NCBI RefSeq assembly: GCF_034119425.1
Contig: NZ_JAWUEL010000005.1
Span: 1 to 64,000 of the forward strand
Reading direction: 5' to 3'
Length of the DNA stretch: 64,000 nt
DNA from: Actinotignum schaalii_C
GTDB lineage: Bacteria; Actinomycetota; Actinomycetes; Actinomycetales; Actinomycetaceae
Below, one piece after another: positions 17,231-25,506 of this stretch (position 1 is the stretch's first letter; each line of letters begins with the position of its first letter). Made by a program: the position numbers and the translations under genes. The notes under the pieces were generated by a model. It ran no database searches and was not told where the DNA came from. It was given only the letters and a program-made list of their open reading frames with translations.

Positions 17231-18919
17231 TTAGTGAGAACGACGGCGCAAGCCGAGAACCCCGACTCCGGCAAGCATAAGAACTCCGGCAGCGAGCGCA
17301 AACGGGCTCGCGGACTGCCCGGTCTTTGACAGTTCTTGTGCTACTGGCGCGGGCTTAGCCGTTGGTGCGACCGCTGGGGAGATCGTGGGAGTGGCCGTGG
17401 GCGCCACGGGCGCTGGCACCGTGGGCTGCGGTGCGGAGGTTGGTGCCGGCTCCGGTATTGGAGCGACCGTCGGGGTTTGTGACGGCTCCGTCGATGGACG
17501 GGGCGAGGGCTCCGTGCTGGGAGTATCCGTCGGATCAACCGTTGGCTCAACTGTTGGATCACACGTCGGGTCGGGTTCCGGCTCCGTTGTGGGCCCCGGT
17601 TCAGGCTCCGGATTGGGCGGTAGCGGTGTTTCCACAACCGTCTTCGTCCAGGTGCCCGTGAAGCTCAGATCCGCACCATCAACAACCGCGCTCGTAGGCT
17701 CCCACCCATCAAACTTCCACGTTGTCACCACATCTGCGCTCTCGGTGCGAGTGGTACTTATGAACTCTGTTTGTGCCGGAGTTGGAGCAGTGACAGTGGA
17801 GCCTTGGACAACCTGCTCCGAATTCGGGAGGGTGGCCATCACTTCTTCGGGAAGCGCAGATCCATCAGCTGCCACATAGTTGTACGTTGCGGTGAAGATC
17901 GCGTCGGGATTCACCGTGTACTTCCAGTAACCAACGAAGTTGAGATTGCTTCCAGCCACAGTTGCCTCAGCGGGTTCCCACGCATCAAAGGTCCAGGTGC
18001 CTTCGCCGTCGACAACGCTTGTCTGAGCTAGTGCGGGCGGGGTCACCCGTGCACCGTCACGCAACTTAGTCACGCGCTCCGGTACGAGTTTGGTGACGCT
18101 CTCGGGGAGCTGACGTTCAGGATCCCGGCTGGCGAAGGTGAAGCTGGCATCGTTGGTAGCAACCATCGTCAAGGTCACCGGCTCCGAAGTGTCGTTGAAA
18201 CGCAGCGGCATCCCCACGTAGAAGTAATCCATTGCCATGGTGCCGCGCACGGTGGGCTCCACCATGGAGAAGGTCTTGCCGGCCTCAAACTTGGACTGCG
18301 GAACGTAGAAGGCGTGCGCCGGGGTGGTAAGAACAAGCTTGGCGGGCTGGTATTCCGGCTTGTCGAGGTCCGCGCCCGTCACCTTGCTGCCGTCCGCGTG
18401 GTGCAGTCCAAAATGAGCGGTGAACTTGCCGGTGGCGGCATCGTATGCGGCAGTTTCGCAGCGCATGATCTCGCCGAACTTGGAGGGAGCATTCTGCCTA
18501 TCCATTTCGGACTGCACAGCCTCGCAGCTCACAAAGTCCGGATTTGAGGAGACCACCGAGGGATCAACAGTGAAGGAAATATCCCACTCCCCGCTGAAGG
18601 TTTTAGTGGCGTAGCGCGCCTTGTCAAAGCCATTCTTGAACATCCACGCCATTTTGAAGATGTTGTATCTGTTCCACACACCCTTCATATCGAGGGTGCC
18701 GCGGTAGGCAATTTGGTAGGCATCAGCAGCGGTATCGCCCTTGGATGAGTCGTAGAGGAACTCGCTCTCACTGGTGATCTGACCTTCATTATCGATTGCG
18801 TAGGCGTCGCTACCTACGGTAATCGGGACATCGGTCGCCGCAGAGGCAGGGACGGTGCTAAATCCGATGAACCCCACAGCAAGGAGAATAGTTAGAACAA
18901 CACGGATACGCTTGGACAA
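17231..18919 (-). CDS. LPXTG-type cell-wall surface protein (562 aa)
   Basis: This is a secreted, wall-anchored protein of 562 residues. A signal peptide ends in PASAA (about 27). The body includes two SHIRT-like modules of the form WTFDAWEP...LNFVGYW and WKFDGWEP...LSFTGTW (about 270-425), related to those in the neighbouring 1320-residue protein. A Pro/Glu/Thr-rich stalk precedes the sorting signal LSKTG (530-534), a hydrophobic helix and an Arg-rich tail. I chose the TTG at 18919 because a GGGGGGAG ribosome binding site lies six bases upstream and the signal peptide starts there; earlier in-frame codons add an implausible N-terminus. Ligand unknown. Confidence 0.88.
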   Translation of the reverse strand: MSKRIRVVLTILLAVGFIGFSTVPASAATDVPITVGSDAYAIDNEGQITSESEFLYDSSKGDTAADAYQIAYRGTLDMKGVWNRYNIFKMAWMFKNGFDKARYATKTFSGEWDISFTVDPSVVSSNPDFVSCEAVQSEMDRQNAPSKFGEIMRCETAAYDAATGKFTAHFGLHHADGSKVTGADLDKPEYQPAKLVLTTPAHAFYVPQSKFEAGKTFSMVEPTVRGTMAMDYFYVGMPLRFNDTSEPVTLTMVATNDASFTFASRDPERQLPESVTKLVPERVTKLRDGARVTPPALAQTSVVDGEGTWTFDAWEPAEATVAGSNLNFVGYWKYTVNPDAIFTATYNYVAADGSALPEEVMATLPNSEQVVQGSTVTAPTPAQTEFISTTRTESADVVTTWKFDGWEPTSAVVDGADLSFTGTWTKTVVETPLPPNPEPEPGPTTEPEPDPTCDPTVEPTVDPTDTPSTEPSPRPSTEPSQTPTVAPIPEPAPTSAPQPTVPAPVAPTATPTISPAVAPTAKPAPVAQELSKTGQSASPFALAAGVLMLAGVGVLGLRRRSH

Positions 18920-19315
18920 AATAAGCTCCCCCCGAGATGTGTGCAACCATGGCAAATATTTCCTTAGGTTTATAACTGCTGAAATGCATTTTATTCTCAA
19001 AGAATATTCATGTCTATACTCTAAATTTTAGACATTAAGCACCCCGGCCCTGAGCTGGTACGTCGTATATCTCAACCATCCTGCAAGATTATTTAGGTTC
19101 CGAAGCCACTGAAATCCACGCATCCTAAAATTCGGTACGGAGCGTACGTCGGGTAGCCCTGTCCCGCCCCGCGGCACGCGGGGCGCCGTCGTCGTACTAC
19201 TGGCGCACTTTCACTGCACACGCACCGCACCCACACCGGTGCCCATCAATCGCGCCGCATCTGCATGCACACGTAGCCCGCACCTGCACTCAAAGCGCCG
19301 GCGCTACATACAACA
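18920..19315 (-). promoter_or_regulatory. AT-rich promoter region of the surface-protein pair
   Basis: No gene is seen in these roughly 400 bases. The part nearest the surface gene (about 18950-19040) is AT-rich, unlike the rest of the window, and contains two palindromes: GAATATTC (19002-19009) and TCTAAATTTTAGA (19020-19032). A possible -10 box (TATAGA on the minus strand, 19013-19018) lies between them, without a convincing -35. The arrangement suggests an operator-flanked promoter. From 19140 to 19315 I see nothing beyond GC-rich spacer. Confidence 0.45.
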
Positions 19316-19349
19316 GAGGGCGGGAGGTACTCTCGTACATCCCGCCCTC
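19316..19349 (-). terminator. Terminator hairpin of rpsB-tsf
   Basis: A 10-bp stem (19316-19325 with 19340-19349) encloses an inner GTAC/GTAC pairing. It lies 74 nt past the tsf stop. On the minus strand it is followed by a moderately T-rich stretch (TGTTGTATGT). Confidence 0.75.
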
Positions 19350-19423
19350 CGGCGTTTAGTGTTCTCACAACCGAAAGCTAAGCTCCCGGCAACCGGAAAC
19401 TACGTCCCGGCACGCGCATGAAC

Positions 19424-20272
19424 TTACTCAGCGTGCGAACCGACACGCAGGCGCTTGAAACCGGTCACCTTGCCGCCGGTCTGGGACACGATGGTCTTGA
19501 CCGGGGTCTTCGGCTCGCGGGCGTAGCCCTGCTCCTCGAGAACGACCTGCTTGTAGAAGCCGTGCATGCGGCCTTCCACGATCTTCGGCACGGCCTTTTC
19601 CGGCTTGCCTTCGGCGATGGTGGTTTCGGTGGCGATGCGCTTCTCAGTTTCCACCACGTCGGCCGGAACATCCTCAATGGAGAGGTACTTCGGGTCGAGC
19701 GCGGCGATGTGCACGGCGATGTCGTGCGCGACTTCGGCGGCCTTGGCATCGGTGGCAACCAACACGCCCACCTGCGGGGGCAGGTCGGGGTTGGTGCGGT
19801 GCATATAAGCTTCCACGTGCTCGCCCTCGAGGACTTCCACGTGGGAAACTTCCATCTTTTCGCCGATAACGGCGGTCATGGCGGTGATGCGATCTGCAAC
19901 GGTGCCGTCGCCCAGCTTGGCGGCGAGCAGCGCTTCCACGCTATCGGCGCCGGAATCCACGGCGGCGGTCAGGATTTCATCGGCCATACCGATGAACTTC
20001 TCATTCTTGGCCACGAAATCGGTTTCGGCGTTGATCTCCACGAGAATGCCACGCTGGCCGGCAGCGGTATCGGACACATGCGAGGCAACCAGGCCGTTCG
20101 CAGCGGTGCGGTCCGAACGCTTGGCGGCGGACTTCATGCCCTTGACGCGCAGGATCTCTTCGGCCTTGGCGGAATCCCCCTGGGCTTCGTCGAGAGCCTT
20201 CTTGGCGTCCATCATGCCGGCGCCGGTCTTGTCACGCAGCGCCTTCACATCGGCGGCTGTGTAATTAGCCAT
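19424..20272 (-). CDS. tsf: Elongation factor Ts
   Basis: EF-Ts is the nucleotide exchange factor for EF-Tu. The 282-residue protein opens with MANYTAADVKALRDKTGAGM, including the conserved TGAGMMDAKKAL, and has the core motif INAETDFVAKNE. It follows rpsB after 29 nt. In related genomes pyrH follows next, but here a terminator and the surface-protein block follow. Confidence 0.97.
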   Translation of the reverse strand: MANYTAADVKALRDKTGAGMMDAKKALDEAQGDSAKAEEILRVKGMKSAAKRSDRTAANGLVASHVSDTAAGQRGILVEINAETDFVAKNEKFIGMADEILTAAVDSGADSVEALLAAKLGDGTVADRITAMTAVIGEKMEVSHVEVLEGEHVEAYMHRTNPDLPPQVGVLVATDAKAAEVAHDIAVHIAALDPKYLSIEDVPADVVETEKRIATETTIAEGKPEKAVPKIVEGRMHGFYKQVVLEEQGYAREPKTPVKTIVSQTGGKVTGFKRLRVGSHAE

Positions 20273-20301
20273 GCTTCACTCCTCACTTGTAGCGCTCAGG
20301 C

Positions 20302-21159
20302 TTAGGCCTGGGCGTCAGCTTCTTCGGACTTGTTTTCTTCAGATTCGGTGGCTTCGGCCGGAGCAGCTTCAGCTTCCGCGGCGGGAGCAGCTTCTTCAGT
20401 GGATTCCCCGGCCGCGAGAACTTCACGTTCCCATTCGGGCATCGCATCTTCGGTGGCGTTCTTGCCGGCGCCGCGGGCCAGGAGGCCTTCGGCTACCGCA
20501 TCACCGATGACGCGGGTAAGCAGCCCAACGGCGCCAATGGCGTCGTCGTTACCCGGAATCGGGTAGGCAACTTCATCCGGATCGCAGTTGGTGTCCAGGA
20601 TGGCAACCACCGGAATGTTGAGCTTATTGGCTTCGGAAACCGCGAGGTGTTCCTTGTTGGTATCCACAACCCACACGGCAGAGGGAAGACGGTGCATATC
20701 ACGCAGGCCGCCGAGGGTCTTCTCCAGCTTGTCCTTTTCGCGGGACAGCATGAGGAGTTCCTTCTTGGTCAGGCCCGAGCCAGCGACGTCCTCGAAGTCC
20801 ATCTGCTCGAGTTCCTTGAGGCGCTCGATGCGCTTGGCAACGGTCTGGAAGTTGGTGAGCATACCGCCCAGCCAACGTTCATTCACGTAGGGCATCCCGG
20901 TGCGTTCGGCCTGTTCCTTCACGGCTTCCTCCGCCTGCTTCTTGGTGCCCACAAAGAGGATATTTCCGCCGTGCGCCACGGTTTCCTTAACGAAATCGTA
21001 GGTGCGGTCGATATCGGCGACCGTCTTGCGCAGGTCAATAATGTAAATCGAGTTACGATCCGTAAGGATGTAACGCTTCATCTTCGGGTTCCAACGGCGG
21101 GTCTGATGCCCGAAGTGCACACCAGCTTCCAGCAGCTGGCTCATGGTGACGACAGCCAT
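20302..21159 (-). CDS. rpsB: 30S ribosomal protein S2
   Basis: The 285-residue product begins MAVVTMSQLLEAGVHFGHQT, the standard S2 start, and includes RNSIYIIDLRKT, NERWLGGMLTNF and PGNDDAIGAV. AAGGA lies seven bases upstream of the ATG at 21159; longer in-frame starts add residues absent from homologues. The C-terminal 45 residues are Ala/Glu-rich, an extension frequent in actinobacterial S2. Confidence 0.97.
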   Translation of the reverse strand: MAVVTMSQLLEAGVHFGHQTRRWNPKMKRYILTDRNSIYIIDLRKTVADIDRTYDFVKETVAHGGNILFVGTKKQAEEAVKEQAERTGMPYVNERWLGGMLTNFQTVAKRIERLKELEQMDFEDVAGSGLTKKELLMLSREKDKLEKTLGGLRDMHRLPSAVWVVDTNKEHLAVSEANKLNIPVVAILDTNCDPDEVAYPIPGNDDAIGAVGLLTRVIGDAVAEGLLARGAGKNATEDAMPEWEREVLAAGESTEEAAPAAEAEAAPAEATESEENKSEEADAQA

Positions 21160-21656
21160 GCGGCGTCCTTTCTCAGGCGCCATTATTACAATGGCGCGGT
21201 ATCGGTTCTTGCACGACGGCGGAATTGCCGCCGCGCCCTGGTGCCCACGAACCGCGGTTCCCAATATGCGCCACCCACTGGGCAGCCCGTACCGGGACCG
21301 ATCCGCGACCCTCGTATGCGGGCACGCGTATTTCGACCGGGGATAACCGGCCGCCTGTACATATTACCCCACCCGGAAAAACTACGAACGGCGGGCGGAT
21401 GTGATTTTCGCGGGAATCTTGCGGCTAGAACGAAGGTGCACACGGGGCCAACACGTACACGGGGCGGGCGGGGCGAGCGCCGCTACAAGCGAGCCCACGC
21501 GACGTCTCAGAATGCGAGTGGGATTGCACAGCACTACGACATGACTATAGGATGATCTGCATAGTTACTGACACTGCAATCTAGGAGCAACCTGCCCTAT
21601 GCGAGTCCTTGAATCCAAGACCTATCGCATCAAGGAAATCTTCTTTATATAAAAAT
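21160..21656. other. Intergenic region upstream of rpsB
   Basis: I see no gene in these roughly 500 bases. Open frames here lack ribosome binding sites and familiar sequence. A weak minus-strand promoter for rpsB is possible near 21544-21573 (TATAGT as -10, TGTCAG as -35, 18-nt spacer); that would give a leader of about 380 nt. The last 100 bases are clearly more AT-rich than the surroundings. Confidence 0.35.
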
Positions 21657-21679
21657 TGCGAGAACGTCGTATTCTCGCA
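21657..21679 (-). terminator. Orphan minus-strand intrinsic terminator
   Basis: An 8-bp perfect stem (21657-21664 with 21672-21679) with a 7-nt loop is followed on the minus strand by A then TTTTT (21651-21655) and ATATAAAG. This is a textbook Rho-independent terminator on the minus strand, yet no minus-strand gene lies just upstream of it. It may insulate rpsB or end a small RNA. Confidence 0.65.
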
Positions 21680-21828
21680 CGCACTTAGCAATGATGCGCG
21701 CCCGGCACCTATACATAAATTCCTGAAGCCCCGGGTGGGTACACCTATGTACTTTTTCCTAAATGGTGCGTGCGATAGGGGTTCATGCTGCCCTGAATAC
21801 GGTAATTGGATTGATAAGGATAAGGATT

Positions 21829-22791
21829 TTGATAGATCCTCATATTCCCGTCCTCGATGTCGCCCATGTGCGGCGCGCCTTCGGGAAAGAAAAATTTGTT
21901 GCAGTTGAAGACGTGTCCCTCCAGGTAATGGCGGGTCAGGTGCATGCCTTGCTCGGCCCGAACGGGGCCGGGAAAACCACAACGGTGCGGATATGCGCCA
22001 CCTTACTAGCCCCCACGTCGGGACAGGTGCGGATCGCGGGGATTGACGCGGTGCGCCATCCGGAGAAGGCACGCTCGCGCCTGGGCCTGGTGCTGGGCGG
22101 CGACCTGGGGTTTTATCCCCGGGCTACGGCGCGCGATAATCTCCTGTATTTTGCCGACCTGCAAGGGGTGGCAAGCGGGCGGCGGCGCGGCGTCGTCACT
22201 GATGTTCTTGAACGTGTCAAGCTCACCGATTCTGCCGGGGTGAAAGTCGGGCAGTTTTCGCGTGGGATGCGCCAGCGTCTCCACCTGGCGCGCGCCTTAT
22301 TGGGTGCCCCGCCACTGCTCCTTCTTGACGAACCGACCACGGGGCTGGACCCCGACGTCGCGCTCACGGTGCGCGATATTATCCGCGACGTTGCCGCCAA
22401 TGGAACCGCGGTGCTCCTCACCTCGCATTCCATGCCGGAGGTCGAAGAGCTGGCGGATATCATCACCGTCATCGGCGCGGGAAAAATCGCGGTGCGCGGC
22501 AGCGTTCGCGATATTGCGGACTATGCCGGGGTGGGTGCAACCACGACCTTCACGCTAGGGGCGCGCAAGGCGGATATTTTCGCGGGCCTCGAAGCTGAAT
22601 TCCCCGGCGCGGTGATTATTCGCCGTCCGCGCGCGGGCAATTGGGCGGTCACGATCTACTGGGATGCGCGCTCCGGTGCGCAAGCCGAACGCCTGGTGGC
22701 GTTCCTCGGGCACGAGCCAGAGGACCTGATTACCCGCCCGGCCTCGCTGGAGGAAACGTATCTCGCACTGGCAGATGGGTTGGCGCGGTGA
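21829..22791 (+). CDS. ABC transporter ATP-binding protein (ABC-2 export type)
   Basis: This is the ATPase of a two-permease ABC-2 type exporter. The 320-residue protein has Walker A LLGPNGAGKTTT, a signature FSRGMRQRLHLARAL, Walker B PLLLLDEPTTGLDP and the switch histidine in LLTSHSM, followed by the C-terminal domain usual in DrrA/CcmA-like ATPases. I chose the TTG at 21829, with AAGGA eight bases upstream; an earlier ATG at 21763 lacks a ribosome binding site. It overlaps the permease gene by four bases (GTGA). Substrate not deducible; drug, lantibiotic or lipid export are all possible. Confidence 0.88.
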   Translation: MIDPHIPVLDVAHVRRAFGKEKFVAVEDVSLQVMAGQVHALLGPNGAGKTTTVRICATLLAPTSGQVRIAGIDAVRHPEKARSRLGLVLGGDLGFYPRATARDNLLYFADLQGVASGRRRGVVTDVLERVKLTDSAGVKVGQFSRGMRQRLHLARALLGAPPLLLLDEPTTGLDPDVALTVRDIIRDVAANGTAVLLTSHSMPEVEELADIITVIGAGKIAVRGSVRDIADYAGVGATTTFTLGARKADIFAGLEAEFPGAVIIRRPRAGNWAVTIYWDARSGAQAERLVAFLGHEPEDLITRPASLEETYLALADGLAR

Positions 22792-23534
22792 TCCGGCAGT
22801 TCCGTATGAGCACTTTTCACGTGCGCCAATTTGTGTCTGTCCCCTATTTCATCCAGCTCATGGTGACGACGACGCTCGCCACCGCACTGGTGCAATTCCT
22901 GAGTTTCCGAGCTTTCGGGGCGATGAGCGCGACCCAGGGGTGGGTGCGTGCCGGGATTATCGGCATGTGGACCACGGCCACCTGCGCCGCCGGAATTATT
23001 GGTTTCGAGCGTTATAAAGGCACCCTCGTCTATCTGGTGAGCGCGCCGATTGGGGCGCTACGGAGCGTGGCGGCAGTGGTGGCTTCGGCCGGTTCCTTCG
23101 GGCTGGCGGCATTCCCGGTGGCCTGGGTGACGTGGGCTCTATGCTCCGCCTCGGTCACCTTTACTGCACCGTCCTGGGGATTTGCGTGCGGCGTTGTTCT
23201 GTTGTGGATGGGGTGCTTGAGCGTATCCTTCGTCATCGCCGCGCTTTTCGTGCTCACCCCGAACGCGATTAGTTACGAAGGTCTGCTTTTAGTTCCGATG
23301 TTTTTAGCGTCCGGCATTCTTTTTACGACGACGGCGCCACCCGCGTGGCTGGCCTATCTTTCCCTCTTCGTACCCCTCTCAATGCCCACCTCCCTGCTCT
23401 TCGGAGAGGTTATTACCGGGAGTGACGTGGCGATCTGGGCGGTCGCGCTGGGTGCGTGGCTGACGGTGGCGGGAGTGGCAGGGCGCGCGGCACTGCGCCG
23501 TGCTACCCGCTCCGGGACTTTGGAGGTGATGTGA
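22788..23534 (+). CDS. ABC-2 type transporter permease (first)
   Basis: The 248-residue protein has six hydrophobic segments typical of ABC-2 exporter membrane subunits (for example LMVTTTLATALVQFLSF and LLLVPMFLASGILF). It begins at a GTG that overlaps the stop of the ATPase gene. It ends one base into the next permease gene, so the three genes are translationally coupled. It most likely pairs with the second permease as a heterodimer. Confidence 0.85.
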   Translation: MIRQFRMSTFHVRQFVSVPYFIQLMVTTTLATALVQFLSFRAFGAMSATQGWVRAGIIGMWTTATCAAGIIGFERYKGTLVYLVSAPIGALRSVAAVVASAGSFGLAAFPVAWVTWALCSASVTFTAPSWGFACGVVLLWMGCLSVSFVIAALFVLTPNAISYEGLLLVPMFLASGILFTTTAPPAWLAYLSLFVPLSMPTSLLFGEVITGSDVAIWAVALGAWLTVAGVAGRAALRRATRSGTLEVM

Positions 23535-24286
23535 TGCTGACGCGCTATCGCTCGATCATTCGGGTCTCCTGGGCATCCTCGGTGACCTTTGCGACGGTGG
23601 GGACGGCGGTGACCACTCTCCTGGTTCTTCCTCTCCTCGACGTGCTTTTTGATGTGGTGCTCGGCAATGACGTGGGGACCCCGGACCTGGTGCGCACCGG
23701 CTATGCCGCGGCGCTGGTTGCTTTGGCCACGTCGGTGGCCTCCGGGGTGGTCAGCGCAGTGGCAACCGACCGGGCGCTAGGGATCTTCCAGGAGGTTCAC
23801 CTGCGCCGGCGTTTCGACGTGGTGTACTGGGTGGCGGTGTCCACCATCCCATGTGCCTTGGCAGTCTCCACCGGTAGTGCAGCCATCGGCGCCGTCTTCC
23901 TCCTCTCCCCGGACAAAGATGCGGCACTACTGGGACGAGTAGCGCTCTTAGCGGTGGCTGCCTTGGTATGTGGGGTGCTGCTCGGAGTGGCAGCAGCCGG
24001 GATCGGAGTGGATCTGCCCGATCCATATCTGGGGGCGACACTGCTCGCGACGTTCCTGCCGGTGTTTACCGGGGTGATTGTGCCCCTCGATTACTATCCG
24101 CCCGCGCTGGCAGCACTGGCGAATGCGGTCCCCCTCTCGGGAACCATTGCCGGTATCGCGGCGCCAGCCGGGTGGTTGGTAGTCCGCGATATTGCGGTTG
24201 CGGCGATCTGGGCAGGTATCGGTGTGATAGCGACCCGCCATGCGGTGGCTCGGCTGCGTTCGGGGATGCGAAGGGATGTTGTATGA
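23534..24286 (+). CDS. ABC-2 type transporter permease (second)
   Basis: This is a 250-residue six-helix protein similar in layout to the first permease (VTFATVGTAVTTLLVLPLLDV; VFTGVIVPLDYYPPALAALA). Translation starts at the ATG overlapping the previous stop (TGATG), with GGAGGTGAT upstream. Its last codons overlap the start of rsgA (ATGA). The short loop after helix 5 with TGVIVPLDYYPP fits ABC-2 permeases of antibiotic or lipid exporters. Confidence 0.83.
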   Translation: MLTRYRSIIRVSWASSVTFATVGTAVTTLLVLPLLDVLFDVVLGNDVGTPDLVRTGYAAALVALATSVASGVVSAVATDRALGIFQEVHLRRRFDVVYWVAVSTIPCALAVSTGSAAIGAVFLLSPDKDAALLGRVALLAVAALVCGVLLGVAAAGIGVDLPDPYLGATLLATFLPVFTGVIVPLDYYPPALAALANAVPLSGTIAGIAAPAGWLVVRDIAVAAIWAGIGVIATRHAVARLRSGMRRDVV

Positions 24287-25377
24287 GTTTTCTGGGCTTT
24301 GATGAACGCTGGGCGGCCTACCTGAAAGTCGCGGAAATGAACCTTGGCGACTCCGCGCGCGTGCACGGCGGGCGGATCGCCGCGGTACATCGCGGCGCCG
24401 TCGAAGTGCTCCTCGTTGATAAAACCGATGTGCTGGACTCCCCCAGGTATGGCCCCTCGGACGGGGCATTGGTGCGCATTGACCTCGATATTCCGGGCCA
24501 CTGCCGAGATAGTGAATCCTGGCCGCCGGTGGTGGGTGACTGGGTGGGCGTGGATGATGCCGGGCATATTCTCGACATTTTGCCGCGCCGTACCTACCTC
24601 ACCCGCCCGTCGGTGGGCCGTGCCGCTCTCGAGCAACCTATCTGCGCGAATATTGATGTGGTTCTCATTGTGGAACCCGTGGTGCCAGCAGCCAGTCGCG
24701 GACGTATCGAACGTTTCGTGGCCCTGGCCCACGCCAGCGGGGCATGCCCCTGGCTGGTGCTCACGAAGGCAGACCTGGCAAACCCGGCAGATCTCCAGGA
24801 GCTGGGTGAGGGATGCGAGGAGGTGCTTGCGCTTGATGCACGCTCAGCTGTGGACGTGGCGCGGCTCGTTGAGCGCCTCTCCGGCACGGTCGTGGTGGTG
24901 GGGCGCTCCGGCGCGGGGAAATCCACTCTCACCAATACTTTGCTCGGAGCCACCCAGGAGGTGGGAGCGGTGCGCGAAAGTGACCATAAGGGTCGGCACA
25001 CGACCACCGGGCGTCAGTTGGTTTGCGGAGAACACTTCGCGGTCATTGACACTCCCGGGGTGCGCGCTTTGGGAGCCACGATGGACACGGAGGCGATTGC
25101 CGATACCTACGCGGATATTCGCGAATTGGCTGCTTCGTGCTATTTCGCGAATTGTAGCCACGGGCGTGAGCCGGGGTGCGCGGTGCGTGAGGCCAGCGCG
25201 AGCGGGGCGTTGGATGCGGACCGTCTGAACCGCTATCTGCGGATGATGGCGGAAGCGGAGCGGTTACGTTCCCGCAGCGATGCGCGAACGGCGCGGAGCC
25301 AGGACCGACACTCCTCGAAAGAAAACACCCGCGGGCGGCGAGAAACGATGCGTCTGAAGGGTAAAAACCGCGGATAA
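24283..25377 (+). CDS. rsgA: Ribosome small-subunit-dependent GTPase RsgA
   Basis: RsgA is a circularly permuted GTPase acting in 30S maturation. The 364-residue protein has an N-terminal OB-fold (1 to about 110), then the permuted G motifs in the order G4 LTKAD, G1 GRSGAGKST, G3 DTPG, and a C-terminal zinc-binding segment with Cys and His (SCYFANCSHGREPGC). A basic tail follows (RLKGKNRG). Its ATG overlaps the last permease stop, so it is expressed with the ABC exporter, an unusual partner; in many actinobacteria it sits by aroA. Confidence 0.95.
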   Translation: MSFLGFDERWAAYLKVAEMNLGDSARVHGGRIAAVHRGAVEVLLVDKTDVLDSPRYGPSDGALVRIDLDIPGHCRDSESWPPVVGDWVGVDDAGHILDILPRRTYLTRPSVGRAALEQPICANIDVVLIVEPVVPAASRGRIERFVALAHASGACPWLVLTKADLANPADLQELGEGCEEVLALDARSAVDVARLVERLSGTVVVVGRSGAGKSTLTNTLLGATQEVGAVRESDHKGRHTTTGRQLVCGEHFAVIDTPGVRALGATMDTEAIADTYADIRELAASCYFANCSHGREPGCAVREASASGALDADRLNRYLRMMAEAERLRSRSDARTARSQDRHSSKENTRGRRETMRLKGKNRG

Positions 25378-25506
25378 CAGTGCAAAAACCCCGACTAGTT
25401 CCAGAATAAAGCTAGAACCATCCACAGGCTGCGAATACGTATGGACTATCCACAGCCTGTAGGTGCCCGCTGGCGGGTGAGCTCTAGTCAGGGAATGCTC
25501 AGCCCT

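Noticed and set aside
18929..18934. C6 tract considered as a phase-variation switch
   Set aside because: Six bases is short for reliable slippage; kept only as a low-interest note.
21763..21828. Upstream ATG for the ABC ATPase at 21763
   Set aside because: No ribosome binding site, and the 22 added residues do not fit the family.
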